Assembly: GCF_009857435.1 (NCBI RefSeq)
Contig: NZ_WWCK01000002.1
Location: 496,001-560,000 of the forward strand
Origin: Duganella rivi
GTDB taxonomy: Bacteria > Pseudomonadota > Gammaproteobacteria > Burkholderiales > Burkholderiaceae_D
Direction: 5' to 3'
DNA length: 64,000 nt
Positions 44,755-54,498 of the stretch are shown piece by piece. A program made the translations under genes and the position numbers. The notes under the pieces are model-generated. The model saw only the letters and a program-made list of their open reading frames with translations. It was not told the origin of the DNA and searched no databases. The first letter of the stretch is position 1; the number at the start of each line of letters is the position of its first letter.

Positions 44755-45657
44755 TCACGCCGGCGAGTAGGCGAGCCGCACGTAAATCGGTGCGAATGGC
44801 TCGGCCTGGGTAATTTCAATCAGGGTTTCCTTGGCCAGCTCCAGCAGCGCCACAAAGTTCACCACGACCACCGGCACACCGCCGGCGATATCGAACAAAT
44901 CGGCAAACTCGACGAAGCGGCTCGATTGCAGGCGGCGCAGGATGCCGGTCATGTGCTCGCGCACCGACAGCTCCTCGCGGCTGATCTTGTGATGCTGGGT
45001 CAGCTTGGCGCGCTTCATCACGTCCAGCCAGGCTTGCTGCAAATCGACGGCGGCCACGTCCGGCCAGGTCGGGATCAGGCTTTGCTCGATGAAGATTTGC
45101 GTGCGGACGAAATCGCGGTCCACCTGCGGGATCGCGTTCAGGTCGTAGGCGGCCAGCTTGATTTGCTCGTATTCCAGCAAGCGGCGCACCAGCTCGGCGC
45201 GCGGGTCGTCCGCTTCGACGTCCAGATCGGCCTGGCGCTGCGGCAGCAGCATGCGCGATTTAATCTCGATCAGCATCGCGGCCATCAACAAGTACTCCGC
45301 TGCCAGCTCGAGATTGGACAGGCGGATCTGGTCGACGTACTTCAGGTATTGCAGCGTCAGCTGCGCCATCGGGATGTCGAGGATGTTGAAGTTTTGCTTG
45401 CGGATCAGGTAGAGCAGCAAGTCCAGCGGGCCTTCAAACGCGTCGAGGAAGATTTCCAGCGCGTCGGGCGGGATGTACAGGTCGGTCGGCAGCTTGAGCA
45501 GGGGCTCGCCGTACAGGCGGGCGAGGGCGGAGACTTCCTCCGTGAGCGCGGCCGCCTCGGCGACTGCGGCATCATTGGCCGCAACCTCGCCAACCGGAAC
45601 GCCGGCATCGGCTTCCGGTACTGGCGGCTCCAGGTCAGCCGTATCGTCTGGCAACAT
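44755..45657 (-). CDS. scpA: Segregation and condensation protein A
   Basis: The 300-residue kleisin of the SMC-ScpAB condensin-like complex. After an acidic Ala-rich N-terminal extension of about 65 residues comes the conserved core FEGPLDLLLYLIRKQNFNI, followed by the middle region and a C-terminal winged helix. scpB is not adjacent here. It lies between the DUF3460 gene and panC. Confidence 0.95.
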   Translation of the reverse strand: MLPDDTADLEPPVPEADAGVPVGEVAANDAAVAEAAALTEEVSALARLYGEPLLKLPTDLYIPPDALEIFLDAFEGPLDLLLYLIRKQNFNILDIPMAQLTLQYLKYVDQIRLSNLELAAEYLLMAAMLIEIKSRMLLPQRQADLDVEADDPRAELVRRLLEYEQIKLAAYDLNAIPQVDRDFVRTQIFIEQSLIPTWPDVAAVDLQQAWLDVMKRAKLTQHHKISREELSVREHMTGILRRLQSSRFVEFADLFDIAGGVPVVVVNFVALLELAKETLIEITQAEPFAPIYVRLAYSPA

Positions 45658-45678
45658 CCTTGCCGCCCCGCGTGGTGC

Positions 45679-45888
45679 TTAGACCTTGTTCTGGTAGACG
45701 TAAGCTTGTTGCTTCACAGCCGATTCCAGCTGACGCTGTTGCTCATCCAGCGAAATCGGTGGACGATCCCACAGCAGCGCGCGGCCTTGTTGCTGGCCAG
45801 CTTCAATGCCAGGATTCTTTTCCTTCAACGCCTTGATGAACAGGGTGTGCTCGGATTCGTACATCGAATGTTGTTTAGAAAGTTTCAT
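45679..45888 (-). CDS. DUF3460-family small protein
   Basis: This 69-residue protein contains YESEHTLFIKALKEKNPGIE and LWDRPP, the pattern of DUF3460 proteins found next to scpA in Burkholderiales. No function is known. The start may be the first ATG or the ATG at 45862-45864, which gives the more usual MYESEHT beginning. It is the first gene of the scpA-panC operon. Confidence 0.85.
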   Translation of the reverse strand: MKLSKQHSMYESEHTLFIKALKEKNPGIEAGQQQGRALLWDRPPISLDEQQRQLESAVKQQAYVYQNKV

Positions 45889-46025
45889 ATTATCTAAGTG
45901 GGTGGATCAGCAACGGCTATTTTACCGCGCCCCGGCGCTCCCGCGCTATTTCTATCGCTCGCCAATGGCGGGATCGGGTATGCTCTAGCCGATAATGTTG
46001 CAGGTTTCATAAAAATGAGCTTCCC

Positions 46026-46928
46026 ATGACTGCGCGCCTCACGCCAAAAACCGTTTTCCTGCTGACTCTGCCGCCGCTGCTGTGGGCCGGTAACGCCATC
46101 GTTGGCCGCCTGGTGCACGATATGCTGCCGCCGGTGCTGCTGAATTTTCTGCGCTGGGGAATCGCCTTCTTCATCTTGCTGGCGCTGGCCGGGCCGGTAT
46201 TCCGGCGCGAGGCCGGTTTGTGGCCGTACTGGAAGACCTACGCCTTGCTCGGACTGCTCGGCATTGGCATGTACAACGCGCTGCAATACATGGCGCTGCA
46301 AAGCTCGACGCCGATCAACGTCACGCTGGTGGCGTCCGGCATGCCGGTGTGGATGATGCTGACCGGCTGGCTGTTCTTCGGCGTGCCGGTCAGCCGCAAG
46401 CAGGTGGCGGGCGCGGTGCTGTCGATAGCCGGTGTGCTGCTGGTGCTGGCGCGCGGAGAATGGCGCCACGTGCTGGAGTTGCGGCTGGTGGCGGGCGACT
46501 TGTTCATGATCCTTGCCACGATTGCGTGGTCGCTGTACAGCTGGCTGTTATTGCGCGCCAAGGAGCCAGCTGCGATCCGCGCCAACTGGGCCAGCTTCCT
46601 GCTGGCGCAAGTGGCGTTCGGCGCGGTGTGGTCGGGCGCGTTTGCGCTGGGCGAACAGGCGCTGGGTGCTATCCCGGTGCATTGGAGCTGGACGCTGGCG
46701 GCGGCCTTGCTGTACGTCGCCACCGGCCCGGCGATTGTCGCCTTCGGCTGCTGGGGCGCTGGCGTGCGCGAGGCGGGGCCGTCGGTCGGCGCCTTTTTCG
46801 TCAACTTGACGCCGCTGTTCACTGCGCTGCTGTCGTCGGCGTTCCTCGGCGAGGCGCCGCACGGCTATCACGCCGTGGCGTTTGCGTTGATCGTTGGCGG
46901 CATCGTGGTTTCCTCCCGCCGGGGCTAG
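46026..46928 (+). CDS. EamA/DMT-family transporter
   Basis: The 300-residue inner-membrane protein has ten helices in two EamA repeats (start LLWAGNAIVGRLVHD, second repeat near GDLFMILATIAWSLYSWLLL). It is an exporter of unknown metabolite. Its TAG stop forms a shared CTAG with the convergent LysR gene (46925-46928). Confidence 0.9.
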   Translation: MTARLTPKTVFLLTLPPLLWAGNAIVGRLVHDMLPPVLLNFLRWGIAFFILLALAGPVFRREAGLWPYWKTYALLGLLGIGMYNALQYMALQSSTPINVTLVASGMPVWMMLTGWLFFGVPVSRKQVAGAVLSIAGVLLVLARGEWRHVLELRLVAGDLFMILATIAWSLYSWLLLRAKEPAAIRANWASFLLAQVAFGAVWSGAFALGEQALGAIPVHWSWTLAAALLYVATGPAIVAFGCWGAGVREAGPSVGAFFVNLTPLFTALLSSAFLGEAPHGYHAVAFALIVGGIVVSSRRG

Positions 46929-47830
46929 CCGCCGGTTGCCGCCTTGAGCGCATCGATAAACACGCGTACTTTTTGCGGCAGGTGCGAGCTGGCGGGGTAG
47001 ACCGCGTGGATATCGCTCTCCGGCTGTGTCCAGTCCGGTAGCACGCGCACCAGCCGTCCCGCCGCCACATCTTCCTTGACCGAGAACGTGGTGGCGCGCA
47101 GCACGCCGTCTCCAGCCAGCGCGGCGGCGCGGGTGGCGTAGGCGGTGTTGGTGGAAAATACGGTGTTCTGCATGCGCACATCGGTCGAATTGCCGCTGCT
47201 ATCGCTCAGCGTGAATTGCGCCGGTTGCGGCAGCACGGAGAGGGAGATGTAAGGCAGCTGCGGCAAGTCCTCCGGCGTGGCCGGGGTGCCATGGCGGGCG
47301 AGGAAGTCCGGGCTGGCGACCAGCCATCGGCTCAGCGTGTCCACACGGGCCGCCATGAGGCCGGAATCGGCCAGCTTGCCCAGCCGTACCGTCACGTCGA
47401 TGCCCTCGGCGATCAGGTCGATAATGTGGTCGCCGCAAGTCAGGTCAATCTTCAACGCCGGGTAGCGGGCGCGCAGTTGCGACAGCACCGGCGCCACCAC
47501 GATCAGCCCGTAATCAATCGGCGCCGCCACCCGCAGCGTGCCTTGCGGCATGTCGCGCCCGCTGCGCGCCTGCTCGATGGCTTGCTCGGCCGCTTGCAGC
47601 AGTTGACGGCTGGCCTCGTAAAAGGTGCGCCCGGCCTCGGTGAGACTGAGCTTGCGGGTCGAGCGCACCAGCAGGCCAACGCCGATTTCCTGCTCCAGCA
47701 ATTGCATGTGCTTGCTTACCATGGACTTGGCCAGCCCCAGCCTTTCGGCGGCGGCCGTGAGCGAACCGGCCTCCACCACGGCAACAAAGGTGGTCAGGCG
47801 GTTCAGGTTGATGGTATTGAGATCAATCAT
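46925..47830 (-). CDS. LysR-family transcriptional regulator
   Basis: A 301-residue LysR protein with HTH at about residues 10-60 (SLTAAAERLGLAKSMVSKHMQLLEQ) and a periplasmic-binding-like effector domain of the CrgA/DsdC-like group. It is divergent from the GST and PNPOx-reductase genes and probably regulates them, possibly in response to electrophiles or redox-active compounds. Confidence 0.92.
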   Translation of the reverse strand: MIDLNTINLNRLTTFVAVVEAGSLTAAAERLGLAKSMVSKHMQLLEQEIGVGLLVRSTRKLSLTEAGRTFYEASRQLLQAAEQAIEQARSGRDMPQGTLRVAAPIDYGLIVVAPVLSQLRARYPALKIDLTCGDHIIDLIAEGIDVTVRLGKLADSGLMAARVDTLSRWLVASPDFLARHGTPATPEDLPQLPYISLSVLPQPAQFTLSDSSGNSTDVRMQNTVFSTNTAYATRAAALAGDGVLRATTFSVKEDVAAGRLVRVLPDWTQPESDIHAVYPASSHLPQKVRVFIDALKAATGG

Positions 47831-47878
47831 CGCTCAATTGTACACTTTAAGTGGACTGTGATTCCTCTTTTGTCCGGC

Positions 47879-47907
47879 TTATCAGCACGATGATGGCTGC
47901 CTATACT
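47879..47907 (+). promoter_or_regulatory. Candidate sigma70 promoter of the GST operon
   Basis: TTATCA (47879-47884), 17 bp, then TATACT (47902-47907), 35 bp before the GST start. It lies in the LysR/GST divergent region. Confidence 0.5.
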
Positions 47908-47942
47908 TGCTTCATTCACTCAACCAGCAAGGAGTCTTCATC

Positions 47943-48566
47943 ATGAAACTGTACGGCGTTCCACTTTCCGGCCACACCCACCGCGCGCAATTGTTCCTGA
48001 ACCTGCTGAACCTGCCGTACGAGTACGTGTCGGTCAACCTGGCCAGCGGCGAACACAAAAAAGAGCCGTTCCTGAGCATGAACGCCTTCGGTGAAATCCC
48101 CGTGCTGCAAGACGGCGATGTGACGCTGGCCGACTCCAACGCGATCCTGGTCTACCTGGCCTCCAAGTACGACGACAGCGGCCGCTGGCTGCCGCGCGAT
48201 CCGGTCGCCGCCGCCCACGTGCAGCGCTGGCTGTCGATCGCCGCCGGCAAAGTGGCTTTCGGCCCAGCCACTGCCCGCCTGGTGACGGTCTTCGGCATGC
48301 CACGCGACCACGAGGCAGCCAAGGACATCGCCGTGCGCCTGTTTGACGTGATGGAGCGCGAACTGCAAGGCCGCCGCTGGCTGGTGGGCGAGCACCCAAG
48401 CATTGCTGACATTGCCGGCTTCAGCTACATCGCCCATGCACCGGAAGGCGGCGTCTCGCTGAAACCATATCCAAACATCCGCGCCTGGCTGGACAACGTC
48501 CGCGCGCTGCCGGGCTTTGTCCCTATGCCGGCCAGCAAAGCCGGTCTCGCTCCTGAGGAGGTATAA
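47943..48566 (+). CDS. Glutathione S-transferase family protein
   Basis: The 207-residue protein has an N-terminal thioredoxin-like glutathione domain (KLYGVPLSGHTHRAQLFLNL; FGEIPVLQDGDVTLADSNAILVYLA carries the cis-Pro and Asp-Ser motif in two blocks) and a helical C-terminal domain. AAGGAG lies eight bases before the ATG at 47943. It is three bases from the PNPOx-reductase gene, so both come from one message. Confidence 0.93.
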   Translation: MKLYGVPLSGHTHRAQLFLNLLNLPYEYVSVNLASGEHKKEPFLSMNAFGEIPVLQDGDVTLADSNAILVYLASKYDDSGRWLPRDPVAAAHVQRWLSIAAGKVAFGPATARLVTVFGMPRDHEAAKDIAVRLFDVMERELQGRRWLVGEHPSIADIAGFSYIAHAPEGGVSLKPYPNIRAWLDNVRALPGFVPMPASKAGLAPEEV

Positions 48567-48569
48567 ATC

Positions 48570-50240
48570 ATGACGCCCTTCCATGCCGGTGAATTGGCGA
48601 TTCAGCAGCGCGTTGGCGTGGCCGAACACATGGCCGGCGCCGCAGCCTTCATCCGTGAATTCATGCCAGAGCAGCACCGCCAGTTTTATGGCCAGCTGCC
48701 GTTCTTCTTCCTCGGCGCGCTGGATGCAGCGGGCCAGCCATGGGCGACCATGCTGGCGGCCGACGCGGGCTTCATCAGCTCGCCGGATGAGCGCACGCTG
48801 AGCATCGATGGCGGCATGCTGGCCGGCGATCCGCTGGAAGGGCAATTACACGTCGGCGATCACGTCGGTGGCCTCGGACTGGAGCCGACCACGCGCCGCC
48901 GCAATCGCGTCAACGGCGAGATTGTCGCTGCCGACGACGGCACGCTGCACGTCGCGGTGACGCAAAGCTTTGGCAACTGCCCGCAGTACATCCAGCATCG
49001 CCAGCACAGCGCTGCGCCGAATGATGGCCGCAAAGTGCAAGTGCTGCGCGGTGTGGCGCTGACGGCGGCTGACCGTGAGCTGATCTCGCGTGCCGACACG
49101 TTCTTCATCGCCACCGCCAATATGAACGAGGAAGCGGGCCGTGGCCGCGGCGTCGATGTGTCGCATCGCGGCGGCCGTCCGGGCTTCGTGCGGATCGACG
49201 ATGACCGTACGCTGACTTCACCTGAATTCGTCGGCAACTTCTTCTTCAATACGCTGGGCAATGTGAACGAATATCCGCGCGCTGGCCTGCTGTTCATCGA
49301 CTTCGAGCGTGGCGACATGCTGCACATCGCCGTGGATGCTGAAATCATTTGGGACGGTCCGCAACTGGAAGCCTTTGCCGGCGCCGAGCGCCTGCTGCGC
49401 TTCCACGTGCGTGAGGTGGTGCGCAACGTCGCCGCGCTGCCGTTCCGCTGGACCGATGCCAAGCCTGCCATGCAAGTGGCCCGCACCGGTAGCTGGAGCG
49501 AGGCAGACAACGCGCAGTCAGCCGCCGAGCTGGCGACCAGCTGGCGCTCGTTCAATGTCGTGAATGTGGTGGAGGAGAGTGCCGACGTGCGCTCGTTCTA
49601 CCTCGAGCCAGCCGATGGCTTGGGCGTGGCTCCACACCAGCCGGGCCAATATATTTCCGTGCGCGTGCCGGAGTGGGCTGAGGGTGGTGCAGCTTTGCAG
49701 GAGCGCAGCTACACCATTTCTGACGCCGCCAACGGCCGCCATTACCGCATCAGCGTCAAGCGCGCAGGCGTGGTGTCATCCTGGATGCACGCACACCTGG
49801 CGCCGGGCGCCCAGATCGAGTTGATAGGGCCGGCAGGCGACTTTACGTTTGAAGAGGGAACTGGACGGCCGGTAGTGATGCTGTCGGCGGGCATCGGCAT
49901 CACGCCTATGGTCGCCATGCTGAACAGCGTGCTGGTGAACGGTAGCCGTACGCGCCACCGCCATCCGATCTACTTCATCCACGGCGCGCGCGAAGTGGCG
50001 CATCCGTTTGCCGTGCACCTGCAAACCATGGCCGCAGGCCATGAAAACCTGCTGGTGCATGTACAGCGCAAACGCATCGACATTAACCTGCTGCGCGAAC
50101 TGCCGAAGGACGACTACGACTACTACCTGTGCGGCCCATCCAGCTTCATGCAGTCCATGTACCAAGCACTGCGTGAGCTGCACGTTCCCGACCAGCGCAT
50201 CCGGCTGGAATCGTTCGGCCCATCCAGTCTGGCACGGTAA
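48570..50240 (+). CDS. PNPOx-like / ferredoxin-reductase fusion lacking a 2Fe-2S domain
   Basis: The 556-residue protein joins an N-terminal pyridoxamine-phosphate-oxidase-like flavin-binding barrel (FFFLGALDAAGQPWATML) to a ferredoxin-NADP-reductase module from about residue 325. In the latter, RSYTISD (Arg379) binds FAD, and GIGITPMVAML (from Gly441) and YYLCGPSSF bind NAD(P)H. Homologues of this architecture commonly carry a C-terminal 2Fe-2S ferredoxin domain; here the protein stops right after the reductase at SFGPSSLAR. It is cotranscribed with a GST and divergent from LysR. Role inferred: flavin-dependent reduction or detoxification. Confidence 0.85.
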   Translation: MTPFHAGELAIQQRVGVAEHMAGAAAFIREFMPEQHRQFYGQLPFFFLGALDAAGQPWATMLAADAGFISSPDERTLSIDGGMLAGDPLEGQLHVGDHVGGLGLEPTTRRRNRVNGEIVAADDGTLHVAVTQSFGNCPQYIQHRQHSAAPNDGRKVQVLRGVALTAADRELISRADTFFIATANMNEEAGRGRGVDVSHRGGRPGFVRIDDDRTLTSPEFVGNFFFNTLGNVNEYPRAGLLFIDFERGDMLHIAVDAEIIWDGPQLEAFAGAERLLRFHVREVVRNVAALPFRWTDAKPAMQVARTGSWSEADNAQSAAELATSWRSFNVVNVVEESADVRSFYLEPADGLGVAPHQPGQYISVRVPEWAEGGAALQERSYTISDAANGRHYRISVKRAGVVSSWMHAHLAPGAQIELIGPAGDFTFEEGTGRPVVMLSAGIGITPMVAMLNSVLVNGSRTRHRHPIYFIHGAREVAHPFAVHLQTMAAGHENLLVHVQRKRIDINLLRELPKDDYDYYLCGPSSFMQSMYQALRELHVPDQRIRLESFGPSSLAR

Positions 50241-50243
50241 GAC

Positions 50244-50552
50244 CTAACGTTTGACGTCTGGATGTGGCGTGGTGGGTGCCGCTTCCGGCGTGGCGGCCTT
50301 GCCATTATGCTTGCCGCAATTGGCGCTGTTGGCGGCTGTGGTTTTGCTGGCCTTGGCCTGCACTTCCACGGATTCGCCGCCGCTGGCGTCAACACCGCCC
50401 TGCATGCCGCTGCAATCGTTTTTGGCAGGGCTCTTGGCCTTGGCGGCCTTGCTCTCGCTGGTCTTGGATGATGATTGGGGAGTTGTTTGTTGGGCAGTGG
50501 CCGTAGCGCTCAGGGAGCAGGCTAGCGCCAAAGTCATCCAGATGTTTTTCAT
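50244..50552 (-). CDS. Small exported Lys/Ser/Ala-rich protein, function unknown
   Basis: The 102-residue product starts with a clear signal peptide (MKNIWMTLALACSLSATATAQ), and the mature part is low-complexity, rich in Lys, Ser, Ala and Thr with two Cys. GGAGG lies six bases before the ATG at 50552, which fixes the start. It is convergent with the reductase gene (3-bp gap). I do not recognise a family. Confidence 0.72.
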   Translation of the reverse strand: MKNIWMTLALACSLSATATAQQTTPQSSSKTSESKAAKAKSPAKNDCSGMQGGVDASGGESVEVQAKASKTTAANSANCGKHNGKAATPEAAPTTPHPDVKR

Positions 50553-50627
50553 GATGGCCTCCGTTGGAATCAGCCATTGTTTCACGCAGTTGCGTGCGAT
50601 GGCGTAGGACAAGCTCTCGTGCGCTTG

Positions 50628-51107
50628 TCAGTGCCGTAGCGAGCGTCGCATTACCAGCGGGGCGGGTTCCAGGGGATTGGCGTGGGAGTATTCAAGTTCT
50701 TCCGCCAGTTCGAACTCGTAGGCGGTGTAGAAGTCGATCAGCTTGGGCTGGTCGGCGCGCACGGCGAGGCGGACTTCTTCCACGCCGGACGCCAAGCCGT
50801 GGTGGATCACGGCTTCCAGCAAGTGCTGCGAGAGGTTGCTGCCCCGGTACTCAGGCAGCACGCCCATGCGGCACACTTCCCACACGTCCTGTTCGGAGTC
50901 CAGCGGCAGCCAGCGCACCGAGCCGATGGGCTTATCATCGAGCTCCAAAACAAAACCGCCGCCATCGCGCAGATGTTCTGCAACGAGGACGGCGGTTTCG
51001 CGGTGGCCGCTGGAAGTAACGCTGACCTTGCCGGCCCACGCAGCGCGCGTGAGACCGGCGATTAGCTTGGCATCATCCTGTGTCGCTTCTCGCACTACAA
51101 GGTTCAT
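50628..51107 (-). CDS. GNAT-family N-acetyltransferase
   Basis: The 159-residue protein has the GNAT core: VCRMGVLPEYRGSNLSQHLL supplies the acetyl-CoA pyrophosphate loop (Q/RxxGxG/A-like RGSNLS). The substrate is unknown. Its ribosome-binding site AAGGA begins within the metG stop, 11 bp upstream, so it is cotranscribed with metG. Confidence 0.9.
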   Translation of the reverse strand: MNLVVREATQDDAKLIAGLTRAAWAGKVSVTSSGHRETAVLVAEHLRDGGGFVLELDDKPIGSVRWLPLDSEQDVWEVCRMGVLPEYRGSNLSQHLLEAVIHHGLASGVEEVRLAVRADQPKLIDFYTAYEFELAEELEYSHANPLEPAPLVMRRSLRH

Positions 51108-51118
51108 GCCTGCGTTCC

Positions 51119-53296
51119 TTAGCTGATGCGCATGCCCGGCTCAGCACCCGGCCATGGATTCAGGATGTAGATGCCCGGCTTGGTTTTCTCATCGACTGCC
51201 GAAGCGGCCATGACCATGCCTTCCGACACGCCGAACTTCATCTTGCGCGGCGCCAGGTTCGCGACCAGCACGGTGAGCTTGCCGATCAGGTCTTCCGGCT
51301 GGTACATCGACTTGATGCCCGAGAAGACGTTGCGCAGGCGGCCTTCGCCGGCGTCCAGCGTCAGGCGCAGCAGCTTGTCCGAGCCTTCCACGTGTTCGCA
51401 GTTGACGATCTTGGCGATGCGCAGGTCTACCTTGAAGAAGTCGTCTACCGAGATTTCCGGTGCGATCACTTCGATGCCGGTTTCGGTCACGGCTACTGCT
51501 GGTGCGGCCTTGGCTTTGGCTGGTTTCTCGGCTTTGACGGCTGGTGCGGCAGCAGGAGCAGTGCCAGCAGCAGCGCCGGCAGCAGGTGCGTCGAACAAGT
51601 CTTCAATCATCTTCGGATCAACGCGGGTCATCAGGTGCGAGTATGCGCCGATGGTGCGGCCCAGCATGGCGCTCGACACCACGCCGCTGGCGACATCGGT
51701 TTGCGTCCAGTCGAACTGCTCGTCGTTGAGGAACTTGGCGACGTTGGCGGCAACGCCCGGCAGTACCGGCGACATCAGGATCGACAGCTGGCGGAACAGG
51801 ATCAGCGCGGTGGTGCACACATCGTGCAGTTCAGCGGTTTTCGATTCATCCTTGGCCAGGATCCATGGCTTGTTCTCGTCCACGTACTGGTTGGCGAAGT
51901 CGGCGATCTCCATGATCTCGCGCAGCGCCTTGCCGAATTCGCGCGACTCGAAGTTGGCGGCGATGTTGGCTTGGCGCTCCACGCCGTCCGCCGTGACCAG
52001 CGCGCGCTTGATCCACGATTGCGCATTCTCGGACAGGCTGGTGGCCAGCTTGCCGTCGAATTTCTTGGCGATGAAGCCGGCGCAGCGCGACGCGATGTTC
52101 ACGTATTTGCCGATCAGGTCGGAATTCACACGCGCCACGAAGTCTTCGCCGGTGAAGTCCAGGTCTTCCACCTTGGAGTTCAGCTTGAAGGCGATGTAGT
52201 AGCGCAGCCATTCCGGGTTCATGCCCAGGTTCAGGTAGCGCAGCGGCGAGATGCCGGTGCCGCGCGACTTGGACATTTTCTCGTTGTTGACGGTCAGGTG
52301 GCCGTGCACCGCCACGCGCATGCGCTCGATGGTCGGGTGATCGGCAAACTTCAGCATGGCCGGCCAGAACAGCAGGTGGAACGAGACGATGTCCTTGCCG
52401 ATGAAGTGAATCTGCTCGGCCTCAGGATCTTTCAGGAAGGCGTCGTAGTCCAGGCCTTTCTTGCCGAAGTAGTTTTTCAGCGAGGCCAGGTAGCCGACCG
52501 GCGCGTCCAGCCAGACGTAGAAGTACTTGCCCGGTGCGTCAGGAATCGGGATGCCGAAGTACGGCGCGTCGCGCGAGATATCCCAGTCGGCCAGCTTTTC
52601 GCCGGCTTCGCCCAGCCATTCCGAGACTTTGTTGACCATCTCAGGCTGCAGGCGGCCCGGCGTGTTCAGCCATTCCTTCAGGAACTCGTAGCAGCGCTTG
52701 TCCGACAGCTTGAAGAAATACTGTTCCGACGGCTTGAGCACCGGGGTGGCGTTGGTGAATACCGAGAACGGGTTCACCAGGTCGGTCGGCTGGTAAGCCG
52801 CGCCGCACACTTCGCAGTTGTCGCCGTACTGATCCTTGGCGCCGCATTTCGGGCATTCGCCCTTGATGTTGCGGTCGGCCAGGAACATGCCTTTGACCGG
52901 ATCGAAGAAACGATCCACGGTTTTGGTCTGGATCAGGCCGGCATCGCGCAGCTTGCGGTAGATGCCTTGCGACAGTTCGACGTTTTCCGGCGAATCGGTC
53001 GAGTACCAGTTATCAAAGGCGATGTGGAAACCGTCCAGGTACTGGGCGCGGCCAGCAGCGATCTTGGCCACGAATTCCTGCGGCGTGATGCCTTCCTTCT
53101 CGGCGGCGATCATGATCGGGGTGCCGTGCGTATCGTCGGCGCCCACAAAGTGGACTTCGCGCGCAGCACCGCCGTCGCGCTGCATTCGCTGGAACCGAAC
53201 CCAGATGTCGGCCTGGATGTACTCCATCATGTGGCCAATATGGAAAGCGGCGTTAGCGTAGGGCAGGGCAGTGGTGACGAACAGCTTGCGAGTCAT
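51119..53296 (-). CDS. metG: Methionyl-tRNA synthetase
   Basis: The 725-residue enzyme charges tRNA-Met. It has the ATP motif [10 protein letters not shown] (HIGH), the double zinc knuckle CPKC...CEVC, the KMSKSRGT loop, the anticodon-binding helical domain and, after an Ala/Lys-rich linker, a C-terminal tRNA-binding (Trbp111-like) domain that dimerises. The ATG at 53294-53296 ([15 protein letters not shown]) fits the family. It is divergent from mrp. Confidence 0.98.
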   Translation of the reverse strand: MTRKLFVTTALPYANAAFHIGHMMEYIQADIWVRFQRMQRDGGAAREVHFVGADDTHGTPIMIAAEKEGITPQEFVAKIAAGRAQYLDGFHIAFDNWYSTDSPENVELSQGIYRKLRDAGLIQTKTVDRFFDPVKGMFLADRNIKGECPKCGAKDQYGDNCEVCGAAYQPTDLVNPFSVFTNATPVLKPSEQYFFKLSDKRCYEFLKEWLNTPGRLQPEMVNKVSEWLGEAGEKLADWDISRDAPYFGIPIPDAPGKYFYVWLDAPVGYLASLKNYFGKKGLDYDAFLKDPEAEQIHFIGKDIVSFHLLFWPAMLKFADHPTIERMRVAVHGHLTVNNEKMSKSRGTGISPLRYLNLGMNPEWLRYYIAFKLNSKVEDLDFTGEDFVARVNSDLIGKYVNIASRCAGFIAKKFDGKLATSLSENAQSWIKRALVTADGVERQANIAANFESREFGKALREIMEIADFANQYVDENKPWILAKDESKTAELHDVCTTALILFRQLSILMSPVLPGVAANVAKFLNDEQFDWTQTDVASGVVSSAMLGRTIGAYSHLMTRVDPKMIEDLFDAPAAGAAAGTAPAAAPAVKAEKPAKAKAAPAVAVTETGIEVIAPEISVDDFFKVDLRIAKIVNCEHVEGSDKLLRLTLDAGEGRLRNVFSGIKSMYQPEDLIGKLTVLVANLAPRKMKFGVSEGMVMAASAVDEKTKPGIYILNPWPGAEPGMRIS

Positions 53297-53395
53297 GGTT
53301 GTTGCACTTTGTGGGTGGAAAAAGAGCATTTTAACAGCGGATGCGGCGATTGCGCATGTTGCGCTAGAATGAGCACCTAATTAACGGAGAGTTAC

Positions 53396-54484
53396 ATGAG
53401 CATCGCAGTAGAAGACGTGAAGGCCGCCCTGTCCAAAATCGTTGATCCAAATACAACGAAAGACTACGTAAGCGGCAAGTCGGTAAAGAATTTGAAGGTC
53501 GATGGCAGTGATATTTCGCTCGACATCGAACTGGGCTACCCGGCCAAGAGCCAGATCGACGGCATCCGCAGCAGCGTGATCGCCGGCCTGAAAACCCTGC
53601 CGGGCGTGGGCAACATCAGCGTCAGCGTGTACAGCAAGATCATCGCGCACACCGTGCAGCGCGGCCTGAAGCCGATGGTGAACGTGAAGAACATCATTGC
53701 CGTGGCCTCGGGCAAGGGCGGCGTCGGCAAGTCGACCACCGCCGTCAACCTGGCGCTGGCGCTGGCTGCCGAGGGCGCTTCGGTCGGCCTGCTGGATGCC
53801 GACATCTACGGCCCGTCGCAGCCGATGATGCTGGGCGTGTCCGGCCGTCCTGAAACCAAGGATGGCAAATCGATGGAGCCGCTGGAGAACTACGGCGTGC
53901 AAGTGTCGTCGATCGGCTTCCTCATCGACCCGGACGAGCCGATGGTATGGCGCGGCCCAATGGTCACGCAAGCGCTGCAACAGCTGCTGGAGCAGACCAA
54001 CTGGCGCGATCTGGACTACCTGGTGGTCGATATGCCGCCGGGCACCGGCGACATCCAGCTGACCCTGTCGCAAAAAGTGCCGGTCACCGGCGCCGTGATC
54101 GTCACCACCCCGCAAGACATCGCGTTGCTGGACGCGCGCAAGGGCTTGAAGATGTTCGAGAAAGTCGGCATCCCGATTTTGGGCGTGGTGGAAAACATGA
54201 GCGTGCACATCTGCACCAACTGCGGCCACGCTGAAGAGATCTTCGGCCACGGCGGCGGCGAAAAAATGTGCAAGGACTTCGGCGTGGACTTCCTCGGCGC
54301 GCTGCCATTGACCATGGCAATCCGCCAGCAGGCCGATTCCGGCAAGCCGACCGTGGTCGCCGACCCGGACGGCAAAGAAGCGGCGATCTACAAGCAAATC
54401 GCTCGCAAGGTGGCAGTGCAAGTGGCTGAGAAGGCCAAGGATATGACCAGCAAGTTCCCTACCATCGTCGTCAAAAACGACTAA
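53396..54484 (+). CDS. Iron-sulfur cluster carrier ATPase Mrp/ApbC
   Basis: The 362-residue protein has an N-terminal MIP18/DUF59 domain (about 1-85) and a ParA-like P-loop ATPase with the deviant Walker A SGKGGVGKSTTAV and a CxxC pair (ICTNCGH) that binds a bridging Fe-S cluster. GGAGAG precedes the ATG. It delivers Fe-S clusters to apoproteins in the cytosol. It is divergent from metG, 99 bp apart, an arrangement common in proteobacteria. Confidence 0.96.
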   Translation: MSIAVEDVKAALSKIVDPNTTKDYVSGKSVKNLKVDGSDISLDIELGYPAKSQIDGIRSSVIAGLKTLPGVGNISVSVYSKIIAHTVQRGLKPMVNVKNIIAVASGKGGVGKSTTAVNLALALAAEGASVGLLDADIYGPSQPMMLGVSGRPETKDGKSMEPLENYGVQVSSIGFLIDPDEPMVWRGPMVTQALQQLLEQTNWRDLDYLVVDMPPGTGDIQLTLSQKVPVTGAVIVTTPQDIALLDARKGLKMFEKVGIPILGVVENMSVHICTNCGHAEEIFGHGGGEKMCKDFGVDFLGALPLTMAIRQQADSGKPTVVADPDGKEAAIYKQIARKVAVQVAEKAKDMTSKFPTIVVKND

Positions 54485-54498
54485 ACAGGAGAATCACC

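Noticed and set aside
50251..50607. Plus-strand hydrophobic frame of 118 codons opposite the small exported protein
   Set aside because: The minus-strand gene has a perfect GGAGG-spaced start and a typical signal peptide; the plus frame has none.
51080..53380. Long plus-strand open frame opposite metG
   Set aside because: metG has all family motifs on the other strand; the plus frame has no plausible start or domain.
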